Below are positions 20,469 through 27,953 of a stretch of DNA of 64,000 bases, in pieces (the stretch's first letter is position 1; every line of letters starts with the position of its first letter). The stretch is from contig NZ_CP027773.1 of the NCBI RefSeq assembly GCF_003019815.1, positions 3,111,001 through 3,175,000 on the forward strand, given 5' to 3'. Source of the stretch: Variovorax sp. PMC12. GTDB taxonomy: Bacteria > Pseudomonadota > Gammaproteobacteria > Burkholderiales > Burkholderiaceae_C. The translations under genes and the position numbers were made by a program. The notes under the pieces are model-generated. The model had not been told where the DNA came from. It worked only from the letters and a program-made list of their open reading frames with translations, and searched no databases.

Positions 20469-22223
20469 TCAGAAACTCTCGTCGACGCCCTGCGTCATCA
20501 CAAGCGGTTTGACCGCCAGGTCGGGCGGTACGTTCATCATGCGCAGGGTCTGCTGCACGACTTCGCTGAACACGGGAGCCGCTGCCAGGCCGCCGAAATA
20601 CTGGCCGTCGCTGGGCTCGTCGATCATCACGGCGACGATGATGCGCGGCTTCTCGATCGGCGCCATGCCGGTGAACCACGCACGGTATTTGTTGCTGGCG
20701 TAACCCTTGCCGACCTGCTTGTGGGCGGTGCCCGACTTGCCGCCGACCGAGTAACCCACCGTCTGCGCGCGCGTGCCGGTGCCGCCGGGGCCGGCGGCCA
20801 TCTGCAGCATCTTGCGAACGGCCAGCGCGTTCGACGGCGAGAACACCCGCACGCCGGCCGGCGGCTCGGAGTTCTTGAGGATGGTGACCGGAATGAGCGA
20901 GCCGTCGTGCGCGAACGAGGTGTACGAATGCGCCATCTGGAACAGCGAAGCCGACAGGCCGTAGCCGTAGGCCATGGTGGCCTGCTCGACCGGCTTCCAG
21001 GTCTTCCACGGGCGCAGGCGGCCCGTCACCGCGCCGGGGAACTGGATCTGCGGCTTCTGGCCGTAGCCGAGCGCGGTGTAGGTGTCCCACATCTCGTGCG
21101 GGGTCATCTTCTGTGCGATCTTGAGCGCGCCCACGTTGCTCGACTTCTGGATCACACCCTCGACCGTCAGCGCGCCGTAGTTGTGGGTGTCGCTGATGGT
21201 GAAGCCGCCGATCTGGTAGCGCCCGGGCGCGGTGTCGATCACCGTCGACGGCTTCACGCGGCCGGCTTCCAGGGCCATGCCGACCGTGATGGGCTTCATG
21301 GTCGAGCCGGGCTCGAAGGTGTCGGTGAGCGCGCGGTTGCGCAGCTGCTCGCCGGTGAGGTTCTGGCGCTTGTCGGGCACGTAGCTCGGGTAGTTGGCCA
21401 GCGCCAGCACCTCCCCGGTGGTGGAGTCGAGCACCACCACGCTGCCGGCCTTGGCCTTGCGCGCAATCACGGCGTCGCGCAGCTTCTGGTAGGCGAAGAA
21501 CTGCACCTTGCTGTCGACGCTGAGCTGGATGTCCTGGCCGTCGAGCGGCGGCACCAGTTCGCCCACGCCCTCGACCACGCGGCCCAGGCGGTCCTTGATG
21601 ACGCGGCGCGAGCCGGCCTTGCCCGCCAGTTCCTTGTTGAACGCGAGCTCGATGCCTTCCTGGCCGCTGTCTTCCACGTTGGTGAAGCCCACCACGTGCG
21701 CCGCGGCCTCGCCCTCGGGGTACTGGCGCTTGTATTCCTTGCGCTGGTAGAGGCCCTTGATGTTCATCGCGGCGATCTGCTTGGCGATGGGTTCGTCGAC
21801 CTGGCGCTTCACCCAGACGAAGGTCTTGTCCTCGTCCTCGAGCTTCTTGTCGAAATCCTTCTGCGGCATCTCGAGCAGCTTGGCCACCTGCTTGAGCTTG
21901 GCGCGCACCTCGGGGTCGTCGCGCTCGATGTCTTCGGGAATGGCCCAGATGCTGGGCGCCACCACGCTGGACGCGAGGATGAGGCCGTTGCGGTCGAGGA
22001 TGCGGCCGCGGTTGGCCGGCATCTCGAGCGTGCGCGCGAAGCGCACCTCGCCCTGCCGCTGGAAGAAGCTGTTGTTGAACACCTGCACGTACGCGGCGCG
22101 GGCGGCCAGCATGACGAAGCCGAAGGCGATGCCGGCCACGATGAACTTGCTGCGCCAGACCGGCGTCTTGCTCGCGAGCAAGGGACTGGTGGTGTAGCGC
22201 ACGCTGCGGTTGCCCCGGGTCAT
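20469..22223 (-). CDS. ftsI: Septal peptidoglycan transpeptidase FtsI (PBP3)
   Basis: 584 residues. A short basic N-terminus, one membrane anchor (about residues 27-47), a PBP-dimerisation domain beginning around R-G-R-I-L-D-R-N-G, and a transpeptidase domain are present. The active-site motifs are S-T-M-K (after F-E-P-G), S-S-N in K-S-S-N-V-G, and K-S-G-T-A. FtsI crosslinks septal peptidoglycan with FtsW and is a target of beta-lactams. It overlaps ftsL by 4 bp and is followed by murE. Confidence 0.97.
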   Translation of the reverse strand: MTRGNRSVRYTTSPLLASKTPVWRSKFIVAGIAFGFVMLAARAAYVQVFNNSFFQRQGEVRFARTLEMPANRGRILDRNGLILASSVVAPSIWAIPEDIERDDPEVRAKLKQVAKLLEMPQKDFDKKLEDEDKTFVWVKRQVDEPIAKQIAAMNIKGLYQRKEYKRQYPEGEAAAHVVGFTNVEDSGQEGIELAFNKELAGKAGSRRVIKDRLGRVVEGVGELVPPLDGQDIQLSVDSKVQFFAYQKLRDAVIARKAKAGSVVVLDSTTGEVLALANYPSYVPDKRQNLTGEQLRNRALTDTFEPGSTMKPITVGMALEAGRVKPSTVIDTAPGRYQIGGFTISDTHNYGALTVEGVIQKSSNVGALKIAQKMTPHEMWDTYTALGYGQKPQIQFPGAVTGRLRPWKTWKPVEQATMAYGYGLSASLFQMAHSYTSFAHDGSLIPVTILKNSEPPAGVRVFSPSNALAVRKMLQMAAGPGGTGTRAQTVGYSVGGKSGTAHKQVGKGYASNKYRAWFTGMAPIEKPRIIVAVMIDEPSDGQYFGGLAAAPVFSEVVQQTLRMMNVPPDLAVKPLVMTQGVDESF

Positions 22224-22579
22224 CGTGCGGCCCTCGCTGCGGTGGCGGGCTTGGCGGCCGGCTTGGCGCCCGCGGGCGTGGCCGGCGGCAGCGGCGCCAC
22301 GGCCGGGATCACCGAGCCGTCGGGCCGCACGTACTGCGTGATGGCCGGGGAGGTGGTGCGCATCTGCAACTGCTCCTTGGCAAGCTTCTCGACGCGCAGC
22401 GGCGTGGCCTGTGCGCGCTTCTCGACCTGCAGGCGATCGCGGTCCAGCTCCAGGCGGCGGGCTTCCTGCTGCACGCGGTCGAGCTCGGTGTAGAGCTGGC
22501 GCGACTGGTACTGCGTGTGAACGAGGTACAGCGCCGTGGCAATCACAGCCAGCAGCAGAAGCAGGTTGATGCGGGCCAT
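22220..22579 (-). CDS. ftsL: Cell division protein FtsL
   Basis: 119 residues from ATG 22579. One N-terminal transmembrane helix (about residues 4-21) is followed by a coiled coil rich in Arg, Leu, Glu and Gln (about 28-65). The tail of about 40 residues is Pro/Ala/Lys-rich and longer than the core FtsL needs. FtsL pairs with FtsB and FtsQ and activates FtsWI. Sequence conservation in this family is weak; position between rsmH and ftsI, length and topology make the call. Its stop overlaps the ftsI start by 4 bp. Confidence 0.92.
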   Translation of the reverse strand: MARINLLLLLAVIATALYLVHTQYQSRQLYTELDRVQQEARRLELDRDRLQVEKRAQATPLRVEKLAKEQLQMRTTSPAITQYVRPDGSVIPAVAPLPPATPAGAKPAAKPATAARAAR

Positions 22580-22590
22580 GATTAAAGAAG

Positions 22591-22673
22591 CTCCCCCAGG
22601 CTGCGCCACTGCGTGGCTGCGCCTTCCCCCTCGCGAGCGAGGGGGCGAGCGCCTTCGGGCGGCCGGGCGGCGC
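22591..22673. repeat. GC-rich intergenic repeat, copy B (rsmH-ftsL gap)
   Basis: This segment fills the 94-bp space between rsmH and ftsL, one of the few real gaps in the cluster. It has the same ordered words as the copy at 5921-5987 (CCCCCAGGCTGCGC, CACT-CGTG, GC-GCGCC, CCCCCT, GGGGGCGA). It contains a perfect 9-bp hairpin, CCCCCTCGC (22626-22634) and GCGAGGGGG (22637-22645), with a 2-base spacer. It could pause polymerase or protect mRNA within the operon. Confidence 0.65.
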
Positions 22674-23597
22674 TCATGCGGCCTCCGTGCGCTCGGCCAC
22701 GCGCAGGATGGCGCTGCGCGAGCGCGGGTTGCCGCTCACCTCGGCCTGGGACGGCTTGATGCGCTCGAGCGCGTTCAGCTTCATCACCTTGGGGGCGGCG
22801 AAGGGCGCGCGGCGGTCGTAGACCTCCTTCGAGTGCTTGGCGATGAACTGCTTGACGATGCGGTCTTCCAGCGAGTGGAAGCTGATCACCGCCAGCCGGC
22901 CGCCGGGCTTCAGCACGGAAAGGCTCGCTTCTAGCGCCTGTTGCAGCTCTTCAAGCTCGGCGTTGATGAAAATCCGAAAAGCCTGAAATGTGCGCGTTGC
23001 AGGGTTCTGGCCCTGCTCGCGGGTTTTGACCGTGCCAGCCACGAGCTCGGCCAGTTCGGTGGTGGTTGAAATTGGGCCCCGTTCTTGTCGGCGAGCAACA
23101 ATCGCCTTTGCAATCTGAACAGCAAACCGTTCTTCGCCATAGTCACGGATCACCTCTGCAATCTGCTGGAGTTTGGCCGTTGCCAGCCACTCGGCCACGC
23201 TCTCGCCGCGCGTGGTGTCCATGCGCATGTCGAGCGGGCCGTCGAAACGAAAACTGAAACCTCGCACCGGGTTGTCGATCTGGGGCGAGCTCACGCCCAG
23301 GTCCATCAGCAAGCCGTCGACGCTCGCGTCGGGCAGTTCGCCCAGCGAGCGGAATCCCTGGTGGCGGATAGAAAAACGCGCATCGGAGATGCGCGCTGCT
23401 TCGGCCACTGCTTCCGCATCCTTGTCGAATGCGATCAGCCTGCCTTCCGGCGCCAGCCTGGAGAGGATTGCACGCGCATGCCCTCCCCGCCCGAAGGTGG
23501 CGTCCACGTATTTGCCGGTTGCCGCCGTGCTGCCGGAAAGAAGGGCTTCCACCGCTTCGTTCAGCAAGACGGTCGTATGGGTCCATGGGGTAGTCAC
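22674..23597 (-). CDS. rsmH: 16S rRNA (cytosine(1402)-N(4))-methyltransferase RsmH
   Basis: 307 residues from a GTG start at 23597, preceded by a TGAGGA Shine-Dalgarno and 8 bp from the mraZ stop. The protein begins T-T-P-W-T-H-T-T-V-L-L-N-E-A, the RsmH N-terminus. Other markers are the SAM loop D-A-T-F-G-R-G-G-H and the C-terminal I-S-F-H-S-L-E-D-R-I-V-K and R-S-R-S-A-I-L-R. It N4-methylates C1402 in the ribosomal P site. The second gene of the dcw operon by convention (formerly mraW). Confidence 0.97.
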   Translation of the reverse strand: MTTPWTHTTVLLNEAVEALLSGSTAATGKYVDATFGRGGHARAILSRLAPEGRLIAFDKDAEAVAEAARISDARFSIRHQGFRSLGELPDASVDGLLMDLGVSSPQIDNPVRGFSFRFDGPLDMRMDTTRGESVAEWLATAKLQQIAEVIRDYGEERFAVQIAKAIVARRQERGPISTTTELAELVAGTVKTREQGQNPATRTFQAFRIFINAELEELQQALEASLSVLKPGGRLAVISFHSLEDRIVKQFIAKHSKEVYDRRAPFAAPKVMKLNALERIKPSQAEVSGNPRSRSAILRVAERTEAA

Positions 23598-23605
23598 GTG
23601 AATCC

Positions 23606-24034
23606 TCAGAACGCGAAGTCCTGAAACACATCCGGCATCTCGCCCTGGGTGGCCTCGGCCTCCTTGGCCTCGTACGTGGCCTTGTCCCAGAGTTCGAAGT
23701 GGTTGCCCATGCCCAGCAGCAGCGTCTCGCGCGTGATGCCGGTGGCCGCGCGCAGCTCGGGCGACACCAGGATGCGGCCGGTGCCGTCCATCTCGACGTC
23801 CATGGCGTTGCCCAGGAAGACACGCTTCCACCACTGCGCCGACATCGGCAGCGCGGCGATGCGCTCGCGGAATTTTTCCCATTCGGGACGGGGGAACACC
23901 ATCAGGCATCCGTGCGGATGCTTGGTGATCGTGAGCTGGCCCCCTGCCGTGGCGCTCAGGACGTCACGATGCCGGGTCGGCACGGAGAGCCGCCCCTTGG
24001 CATCCAGACTGAGCGATGAAGCGCCTTGAAACAC
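23606..24034 (-). CDS. mraZ: Transcriptional regulator MraZ
   Basis: 142 residues from a GTG at 24034, giving F-Q-G-A-S-S-L-S-L-D-A-K-G-R at the N-terminus. An AGGGG sequence lies 9-10 bases upstream of this GTG, whereas a GTG two codons earlier would be too close to it. The two AbrB-like half-domains are each marked by a D-x-K-G-R or D-G-T-G-R segment. MraZ forms a ring-shaped oligomer and represses the dcw promoter by binding tandem repeats; such repeats are present at 24081-24123. First gene of the cluster. Confidence 0.95.
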   Translation of the reverse strand: MFQGASSLSLDAKGRLSVPTRHRDVLSATAGGQLTITKHPHGCLMVFPRPEWEKFRERIAALPMSAQWWKRVFLGNAMDVEMDGTGRILVSPELRAATGITRETLLLGMGNHFELWDKATYEAKEAEATQGEMPDVFQDFAF

Positions 24035-24080
24035 GACCACGAAACCCCTGTGTTGGGAGTGCTGCGGCACCCGAAGGGGG

Positions 24081-24123
24081 CACTACCCGCACTTTTTCCC
24101 ACTTAACTGCACTTTTTTGCACT
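24081..24123 (-). promoter_or_regulatory. MraZ operator: five AGTG boxes, 10-bp period
   Basis: On the minus strand AGTG occurs at 24123-24120, 24113-24110, 24103-24100, 24093-24090 and 24084-24081. Four steps are therefore 10, 10, 10 and 9 bp. Most boxes are preceded by A-runs (AAAAAGTG), matching the AAAGTG-type tandem boxes described for MraZ. The first box overlaps the -10 hexamer and the rest cover the initially transcribed region, so binding should block initiation of the dcw operon, including mraZ itself. Confidence 0.75.
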
Positions 24124-24148
24124 GTAGCAGGAAACACTTCGGACGCAA
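24121..24148 (-). promoter_or_regulatory. Probable dcw operon promoter (Pmra)
   Basis: Minus strand: TTGCGT (24148-24143) as -35, 16 bp, then TACAGT (24126-24121) as -10. The -10 is preceded by TGC, giving an extended -10 (TGCTACAGT). It lies about 90 bp upstream of mraZ and is overlapped by the first MraZ box. Hexamers and operator position agree, so this is the best promoter candidate in the window. Confidence 0.65.
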
Positions 24149-24180
24149 CTGGCCGTTCGGGGTATTTTTTGTAATGGAAT

Positions 24181-24229
24181 CAACGACTTAGCACCGATTC
24201 CAAATCCGTGGAATCGGTGAATTTCGTTG
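24181..24229. other. Palindromic element between hslU and mraZ
   Basis: A perfect 11-bp inverted repeat, CACCGATTCCA (24192-24202) and TGGAATCGGTG (24209-24219), with a 6-base spacer, is framed by outer arms CAACGA (24181-24186) and TCGTTG (24224-24229). It lies upstream of the dcw promoter and in AT-rich DNA. It could be an operator for an unknown dimeric regulator or part of the hslU 3' end. No T-run is attached in either direction. Confidence 0.6.
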
Positions 24230-24274
24230 AGAATTAAGTACTTAGCCCACGCAGTGAAAGTGATGCGTGAAGGA

Positions 24275-24294
24275 TTCCCCCGTTACAGGGGGAA
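24275..24294 (-). terminator. Hairpin downstream of hslU
   Basis: TTCCCCC (24275-24281) and GGGGGAA (24288-24294) form a 7-bp stem with a 6-base loop, 13 bp beyond the hslU stop. There is no T-tract after it on the minus strand, so it may be a weak or factor-assisted terminator, or an mRNA 3'-end stabiliser. Confidence 0.4.
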
Positions 24295-24307
24295 CCAAAG
24301 GGCGGCT

Positions 24308-25636
24308 TCAGAGGATGAAGCGCGAAAGATCTTCGTCGTGACTTAGTGCCGCGAGGCGCTGGTCGACATAGGCGGCATCGATGCGGATCGACTGGCCTTC
24401 GAGGCGGGTCGCGTCGAAGCTTACCTCATCCAGCAGGCGCTCCATCACCGTCGACAGGCGGCGCGCGCCGATGTTCTCGGTGCGCTCGTTCACCTCGAAG
24501 GCGATGGTGGCCAGCCGGTTCACGCCCTCGGGGGTGAAGTCGAGCGTCACGCCCTCGGTGGCGAGCAGCGCCTGGTACTGCTTCACGAGCGACGCGCGGG
24601 TCTGCGTGAGGATGCTCTCGAAGTCCGACACCGAGAGCGACTGCAGCTCGACGCGAATGGGAAAGCGACCCTGCAGCTCCGGGATCAGGTCGCTCGGCTT
24701 GCTCAGGTGGAACGCGCCGCTCGCAATGAACAGCATGTGGTCGGTGCGCACCACGCCGTACTTGGTGGTGACGGCCGTGCCCTCCACCAGCGGCAGCAGG
24801 TCGCGCTGCACGCCCTGGCGGGACACGTCGGAGCCCTGCGCTTCGCTGCGCGTGGCGACCTTGTCGATCTCGTCGATGAAGACGATGCCGTTCTGCTCCG
24901 CATTGGCGATAGCCTGCGTGCGGATCTCGTCCTCGTTGACGAGCTTGGCGGCCTCTTCGTCGATCAGCAGGCGCATCGCCTCGCCGATCTTGAGCTTGCG
25001 GGTCTTGCGCTTGCCCTGCCCCAGCTGGCCGAACATGCCGCGCAGCTGCTCGGTCATTTCCTCCATGCCGGCGGGGCCCATGATTTCCAGCGGCGTGCGC
25101 GTCTCGGCGAGATCGAGCTCGATCTCCTTGTCGTCGAGCTGGTGCTCGCGCAGCTTCTTGCGGAAGGCCTGGCGCGTGGGATTGGGAGCGTCAATCGCCG
25201 GGGTCGTGCCGTCGGCGCCGCGCGCCGGGGGCAGCAGCACGTCGAGGATGCGCTCCTCGGCGGCATCCTCGGCACGCACGCGCACCTTGGCGCTCTCGGA
25301 TTCGCGCGTCTGCTTGACGGCGATCTCGGCGAGGTCGCGGATGATGGAATCGACGTCCTTGCCCACGTAGCCCACTTCGGTGAACTTGGTGGCCTCGACC
25401 TTGATGAAGGGCGCATCGGCCAGCCGCGCAAGGCGGCGCGCGATCTCGGTCTTGCCCACGCCCGTGGGGCCGATCATGAGGATGTTCTTGGGCGTGATCT
25501 CGTGGCGCAGCTTGTCGTCGACCTGCTGGCGGCGCCAGCGGTTGCGCAGGGCGATGGCCACCGCGCGCTTGGCCGCCGGCTGGCCGACGATGTGGTTGTC
25601 GAGCTCGGAGACGATTTCCTGGGGGGTCATGGACAT
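24308..25636 (-). CDS. hslU: ATP-dependent protease ATPase subunit HslU
   Basis: 442 residues from ATG 25636, two bases after the hslV stop; a second ATG two codons in is possible. AAA+ features: Walker A G-P-T-G-V-G-K-T at 56-63, Walker B I-V-F-I-D-E-I-D-K, the pore loop G-Y-V-G-K-D, and a C-terminal tail ending L-S-R-F-I-L that inserts into HslV. HslU unfolds substrates and feeds them to the HslV chamber. The intermediate (I) domain carries a somewhat extended acidic stretch. Same operon as hslV. Confidence 0.97.
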   Translation of the reverse strand: MSMTPQEIVSELDNHIVGQPAAKRAVAIALRNRWRRQQVDDKLRHEITPKNILMIGPTGVGKTEIARRLARLADAPFIKVEATKFTEVGYVGKDVDSIIRDLAEIAVKQTRESESAKVRVRAEDAAEERILDVLLPPARGADGTTPAIDAPNPTRQAFRKKLREHQLDDKEIELDLAETRTPLEIMGPAGMEEMTEQLRGMFGQLGQGKRKTRKLKIGEAMRLLIDEEAAKLVNEDEIRTQAIANAEQNGIVFIDEIDKVATRSEAQGSDVSRQGVQRDLLPLVEGTAVTTKYGVVRTDHMLFIASGAFHLSKPSDLIPELQGRFPIRVELQSLSVSDFESILTQTRASLVKQYQALLATEGVTLDFTPEGVNRLATIAFEVNERTENIGARRLSTVMERLLDEVSFDATRLEGQSIRIDAAYVDQRLAALSHDEDLSRFIL

Positions 25637-25638
25637 GG

Positions 25639-26184
25639 TCAGAGCGCTTCCACGGTGTGGTTCATGTTCGTGTAAATGCAGATTTCTCCGGCGATCGCCA
25701 GCGATTTGCGCACGATCTGCTCGGCCGAAAGCTCGGTGTTCTCGATCAGCGCCTTGGCCGCCGACTGGGCATACGCGCCGCCGGAACCGATGGCGATCAC
25801 GCCGTCCTCGGGCTCCAGAACGTCGCCGTTGCCGGTGATGATGAGAGAAGTGGTGGCGTCGGCCACCGCCAGCATGGCCTCGAGCTTGCGCAGCACGCGG
25901 TCGGTGCGCCAGTCCTTGGTGAGCTCGACGGCCGCGCGGGTCAGGTGGCCCTGGTGCTTTTCGAGCTTGGCCTCGAAGCGCTCGAAGAGCGTGAAGGCGT
26001 CGGCGGTGGCGCCGGCAAAGCCGGCCAGCACCTTGCCGTGATAAAGCCGGCGCACCTTGCGCGCCGTGCCCTTGATGACGATATTGCCGAGAGTGACCTG
26101 CCCGTCCCCGCCGATGGCGACCTGGTCGCCTTGGGGGGTCTTGCGGCGCACGCTCACGATGGTGGTGCCGTGAAACTGTTCCAT
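25639..26184 (-). CDS. hslV: ATP-dependent protease subunit HslV
   Basis: 181 residues from ATG 26184 (M-E-Q-F-H-G); an ATG three codons earlier is also in frame. The catalytic N-terminal threonine is the first Thr of G-T-T-I-V-S-V-R-R, exposed after propeptide removal. The V-A-I-G-G-D-G-Q-V-T-L-G segment is the standard HslV N-terminal fold. It forms the proteolytic double hexamer with HslU, degrading misfolded and regulatory proteins under heat stress. It lies directly upstream of hslU on the same strand. Confidence 0.97.
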   Translation of the reverse strand: MEQFHGTTIVSVRRKTPQGDQVAIGGDGQVTLGNIVIKGTARKVRRLYHGKVLAGFAGATADAFTLFERFEAKLEKHQGHLTRAAVELTKDWRTDRVLRKLEAMLAVADATTSLIITGNGDVLEPEDGVIAIGSGGAYAQSAAKALIENTELSAEQIVRKSLAIAGEICIYTNMNHTVEAL

Positions 26185-26242
26185 CGAAGCCATCTGGGGA
26201 TGGCAAGAGGCAATGCAACCCGCGGCAAGGCCGCCCGGCGCC

Positions 26243-27907
26243 TTAGTTTTTCCTAACCGCGACCGTGGCGTGATCGGTAATGCCTACCAGCGTGAACAGC
26301 GCGGCGATGAGCCGGTGCGCATCGACGAACTGCACGCGTTCGCCATTGGCGTCGCGCGTGCGCACCCAGCTCAGCAGCGCGCCGGCGGCGGCCAGGTCCA
26401 TGCGCAGCAGCGCGGCACAGGAAATGACGGGCGCCGAGGTGTGGCGCAGGTCGTTGTCGAGCCGCTCCCAGCTCGACAGGGACTCGCCCCGCAGGTCGCC
26501 CGCCAGCGCGGCGAAACCGCTGTCGGTGGACGGAAAGCTCTCGGAATCGCCACCGACCGACAGCAGCGACCACACCGAGCTGGGGCGGCTCGCCGGCGGC
26601 GCGGCCAGCGAGGCGCATTCACCGCGCGGGTCTTGCCAGGAGGGCGGCGACACCTCGTAGGTGATGCAGTAGTTGAGCGCGACCAGCTCGAAGTCGTCGG
26701 GCAGGTGCATCATGCGCAGCGCCGCGAGGTGCAGCTGCCACCAGACGTCTTCGGTGCTGCGGTCGTTGTTGGGCGCGGCCTCGGACAGCACCGCCAGCAA
26801 CTGGGCGGAGCCCATGAAGCGCAGTTGCACCGGCGAATCGGCCCAGTGGGTGAACAGCACCCGCAGCGGCGCGGCGGCATCGGCGCCAATGGTGTTCAGG
26901 GCGCGCCAGTCGAGCGTCCAGACCGAGCCGGCCTTCGAGAGTGCGCGCGTGAGCTCCACCAGGCCTTCGCGCCCCAGGTGCGTGGGCGACACCCAGTCGG
27001 CGTGCGCGGTGGCTTCGGAGACGGCGCCTGCCTCTTCGCTGGCGGCCACGGCCTTGACGCTGCGGGCCAGTTCTTCGAACGAAACCCAGTCGGGCCCCAT
27101 GCGCCGCATGCGATGCGCATAGCGCATGCGGGCGGCGGCGAACTTGGCGGCATCGCCGGTTGCGCGGTACAGGTCGAACAGGGCACGCCAGCGGCTGTCG
27201 TCACGCTCGGCGGCGGGGCTGCCCTCGGCTTCCGTGGCGGGGGCGCTCTCGGAGGCCAGGGCCTGCAGCAGGATGGCTTCGGCGCCGGTGTCGTCGCCAT
27301 GCGCGAAGCGGATGACGGCCTCTTCGAGCGCGCCGTCGTGCGCCAGCCGCGACAGGGGCGCTGGCGCCGCGCCCGCGGCCATCGCCGGCGCCTCCCCGGC
27401 CGGCGCCGCCGCGACGGGCGCGCCACCGCTGTCGGGCCGGTCGGTCTGCGTATCGGGCGCGTCGGAACCGACGGGCGGCAGGGTCTCGGCGCCGGCGTCG
27501 GGCGGCTGGTTGACCAGCGGCTCGCCGTTCGGGCCGCGCCCCTTCCACCACTGCTGCGACATCTGCTGCTCGATCTCGTCGATCTTCTTGAGCGTGAGCG
27601 CGCGGCCTTCGAGCTTTTCCGAAGAGCTGTTGAGATTGAACGACGACGGCGTGACGGTCGGGTCGAAGGCGTGGGCTGCAGCCTCGCGCTGGCGCAGCTT
27701 GCGCAGCATGTCGAACTCGCGGCGGCGCACGAAGTCGTTGCGCTGGCGCCGTTCGATCATCTCCTTGAGCATTTCCCTGTTGTAGGCCTGCTCGGGCAAC
27801 GAAGAGTCCGACTGGGCGGGCTCGTCCAGTTCCGACCAATCCTTCAGCGGATTGCGGACAAACTTGGCCACCTTCGAAAAAAGGCGGCCCGACTCTTCCT
27901 TTGCCAT
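26243..27907 (-). CDS. STAS-domain-containing protein of unknown function
   Basis: 554 residues from ATG 27907. The N-terminus (about 1-115) is highly charged with a coiled-coil-like Arg/Glu-rich stretch. Residues about 130-200 are Pro/Ala-rich linker. The C-terminal half contains two stretches that look like STAS (anti-anti-sigma/MlaB-like) folds, around V-W-T-L-D-W-R-A-L-N and around V-I-S-C-A-A-L-L-R-M-D-L-A-A-A-G. It sits between dksA and hslV on the same strand, 46 bp from dksA and about 58 bp from hslV. The STAS call is by pattern only; partner and role are unknown. Confidence 0.6.
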   Translation of the reverse strand: MAKEESGRLFSKVAKFVRNPLKDWSELDEPAQSDSSLPEQAYNREMLKEMIERRQRNDFVRRREFDMLRKLRQREAAAHAFDPTVTPSSFNLNSSSEKLEGRALTLKKIDEIEQQMSQQWWKGRGPNGEPLVNQPPDAGAETLPPVGSDAPDTQTDRPDSGGAPVAAAPAGEAPAMAAGAAPAPLSRLAHDGALEEAVIRFAHGDDTGAEAILLQALASESAPATEAEGSPAAERDDSRWRALFDLYRATGDAAKFAAARMRYAHRMRRMGPDWVSFEELARSVKAVAASEEAGAVSEATAHADWVSPTHLGREGLVELTRALSKAGSVWTLDWRALNTIGADAAAPLRVLFTHWADSPVQLRFMGSAQLLAVLSEAAPNNDRSTEDVWWQLHLAALRMMHLPDDFELVALNYCITYEVSPPSWQDPRGECASLAAPPASRPSSVWSLLSVGGDSESFPSTDSGFAALAGDLRGESLSSWERLDNDLRHTSAPVISCAALLRMDLAAAGALLSWVRTRDANGERVQFVDAHRLIAALFTLVGITDHATVAVRKN

Positions 27908-27953
27908 TCGACGAAAGCTTGCGGACGGGGGGTTCTTGCGACCTTGTTCCCGA

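Noticed and set aside
22930..23130. Possible recombined segment within rsmH because of locally lower GC.
   Set aside because: The protein remains a continuous, normal RsmH with all motifs, so this is ordinary variation.
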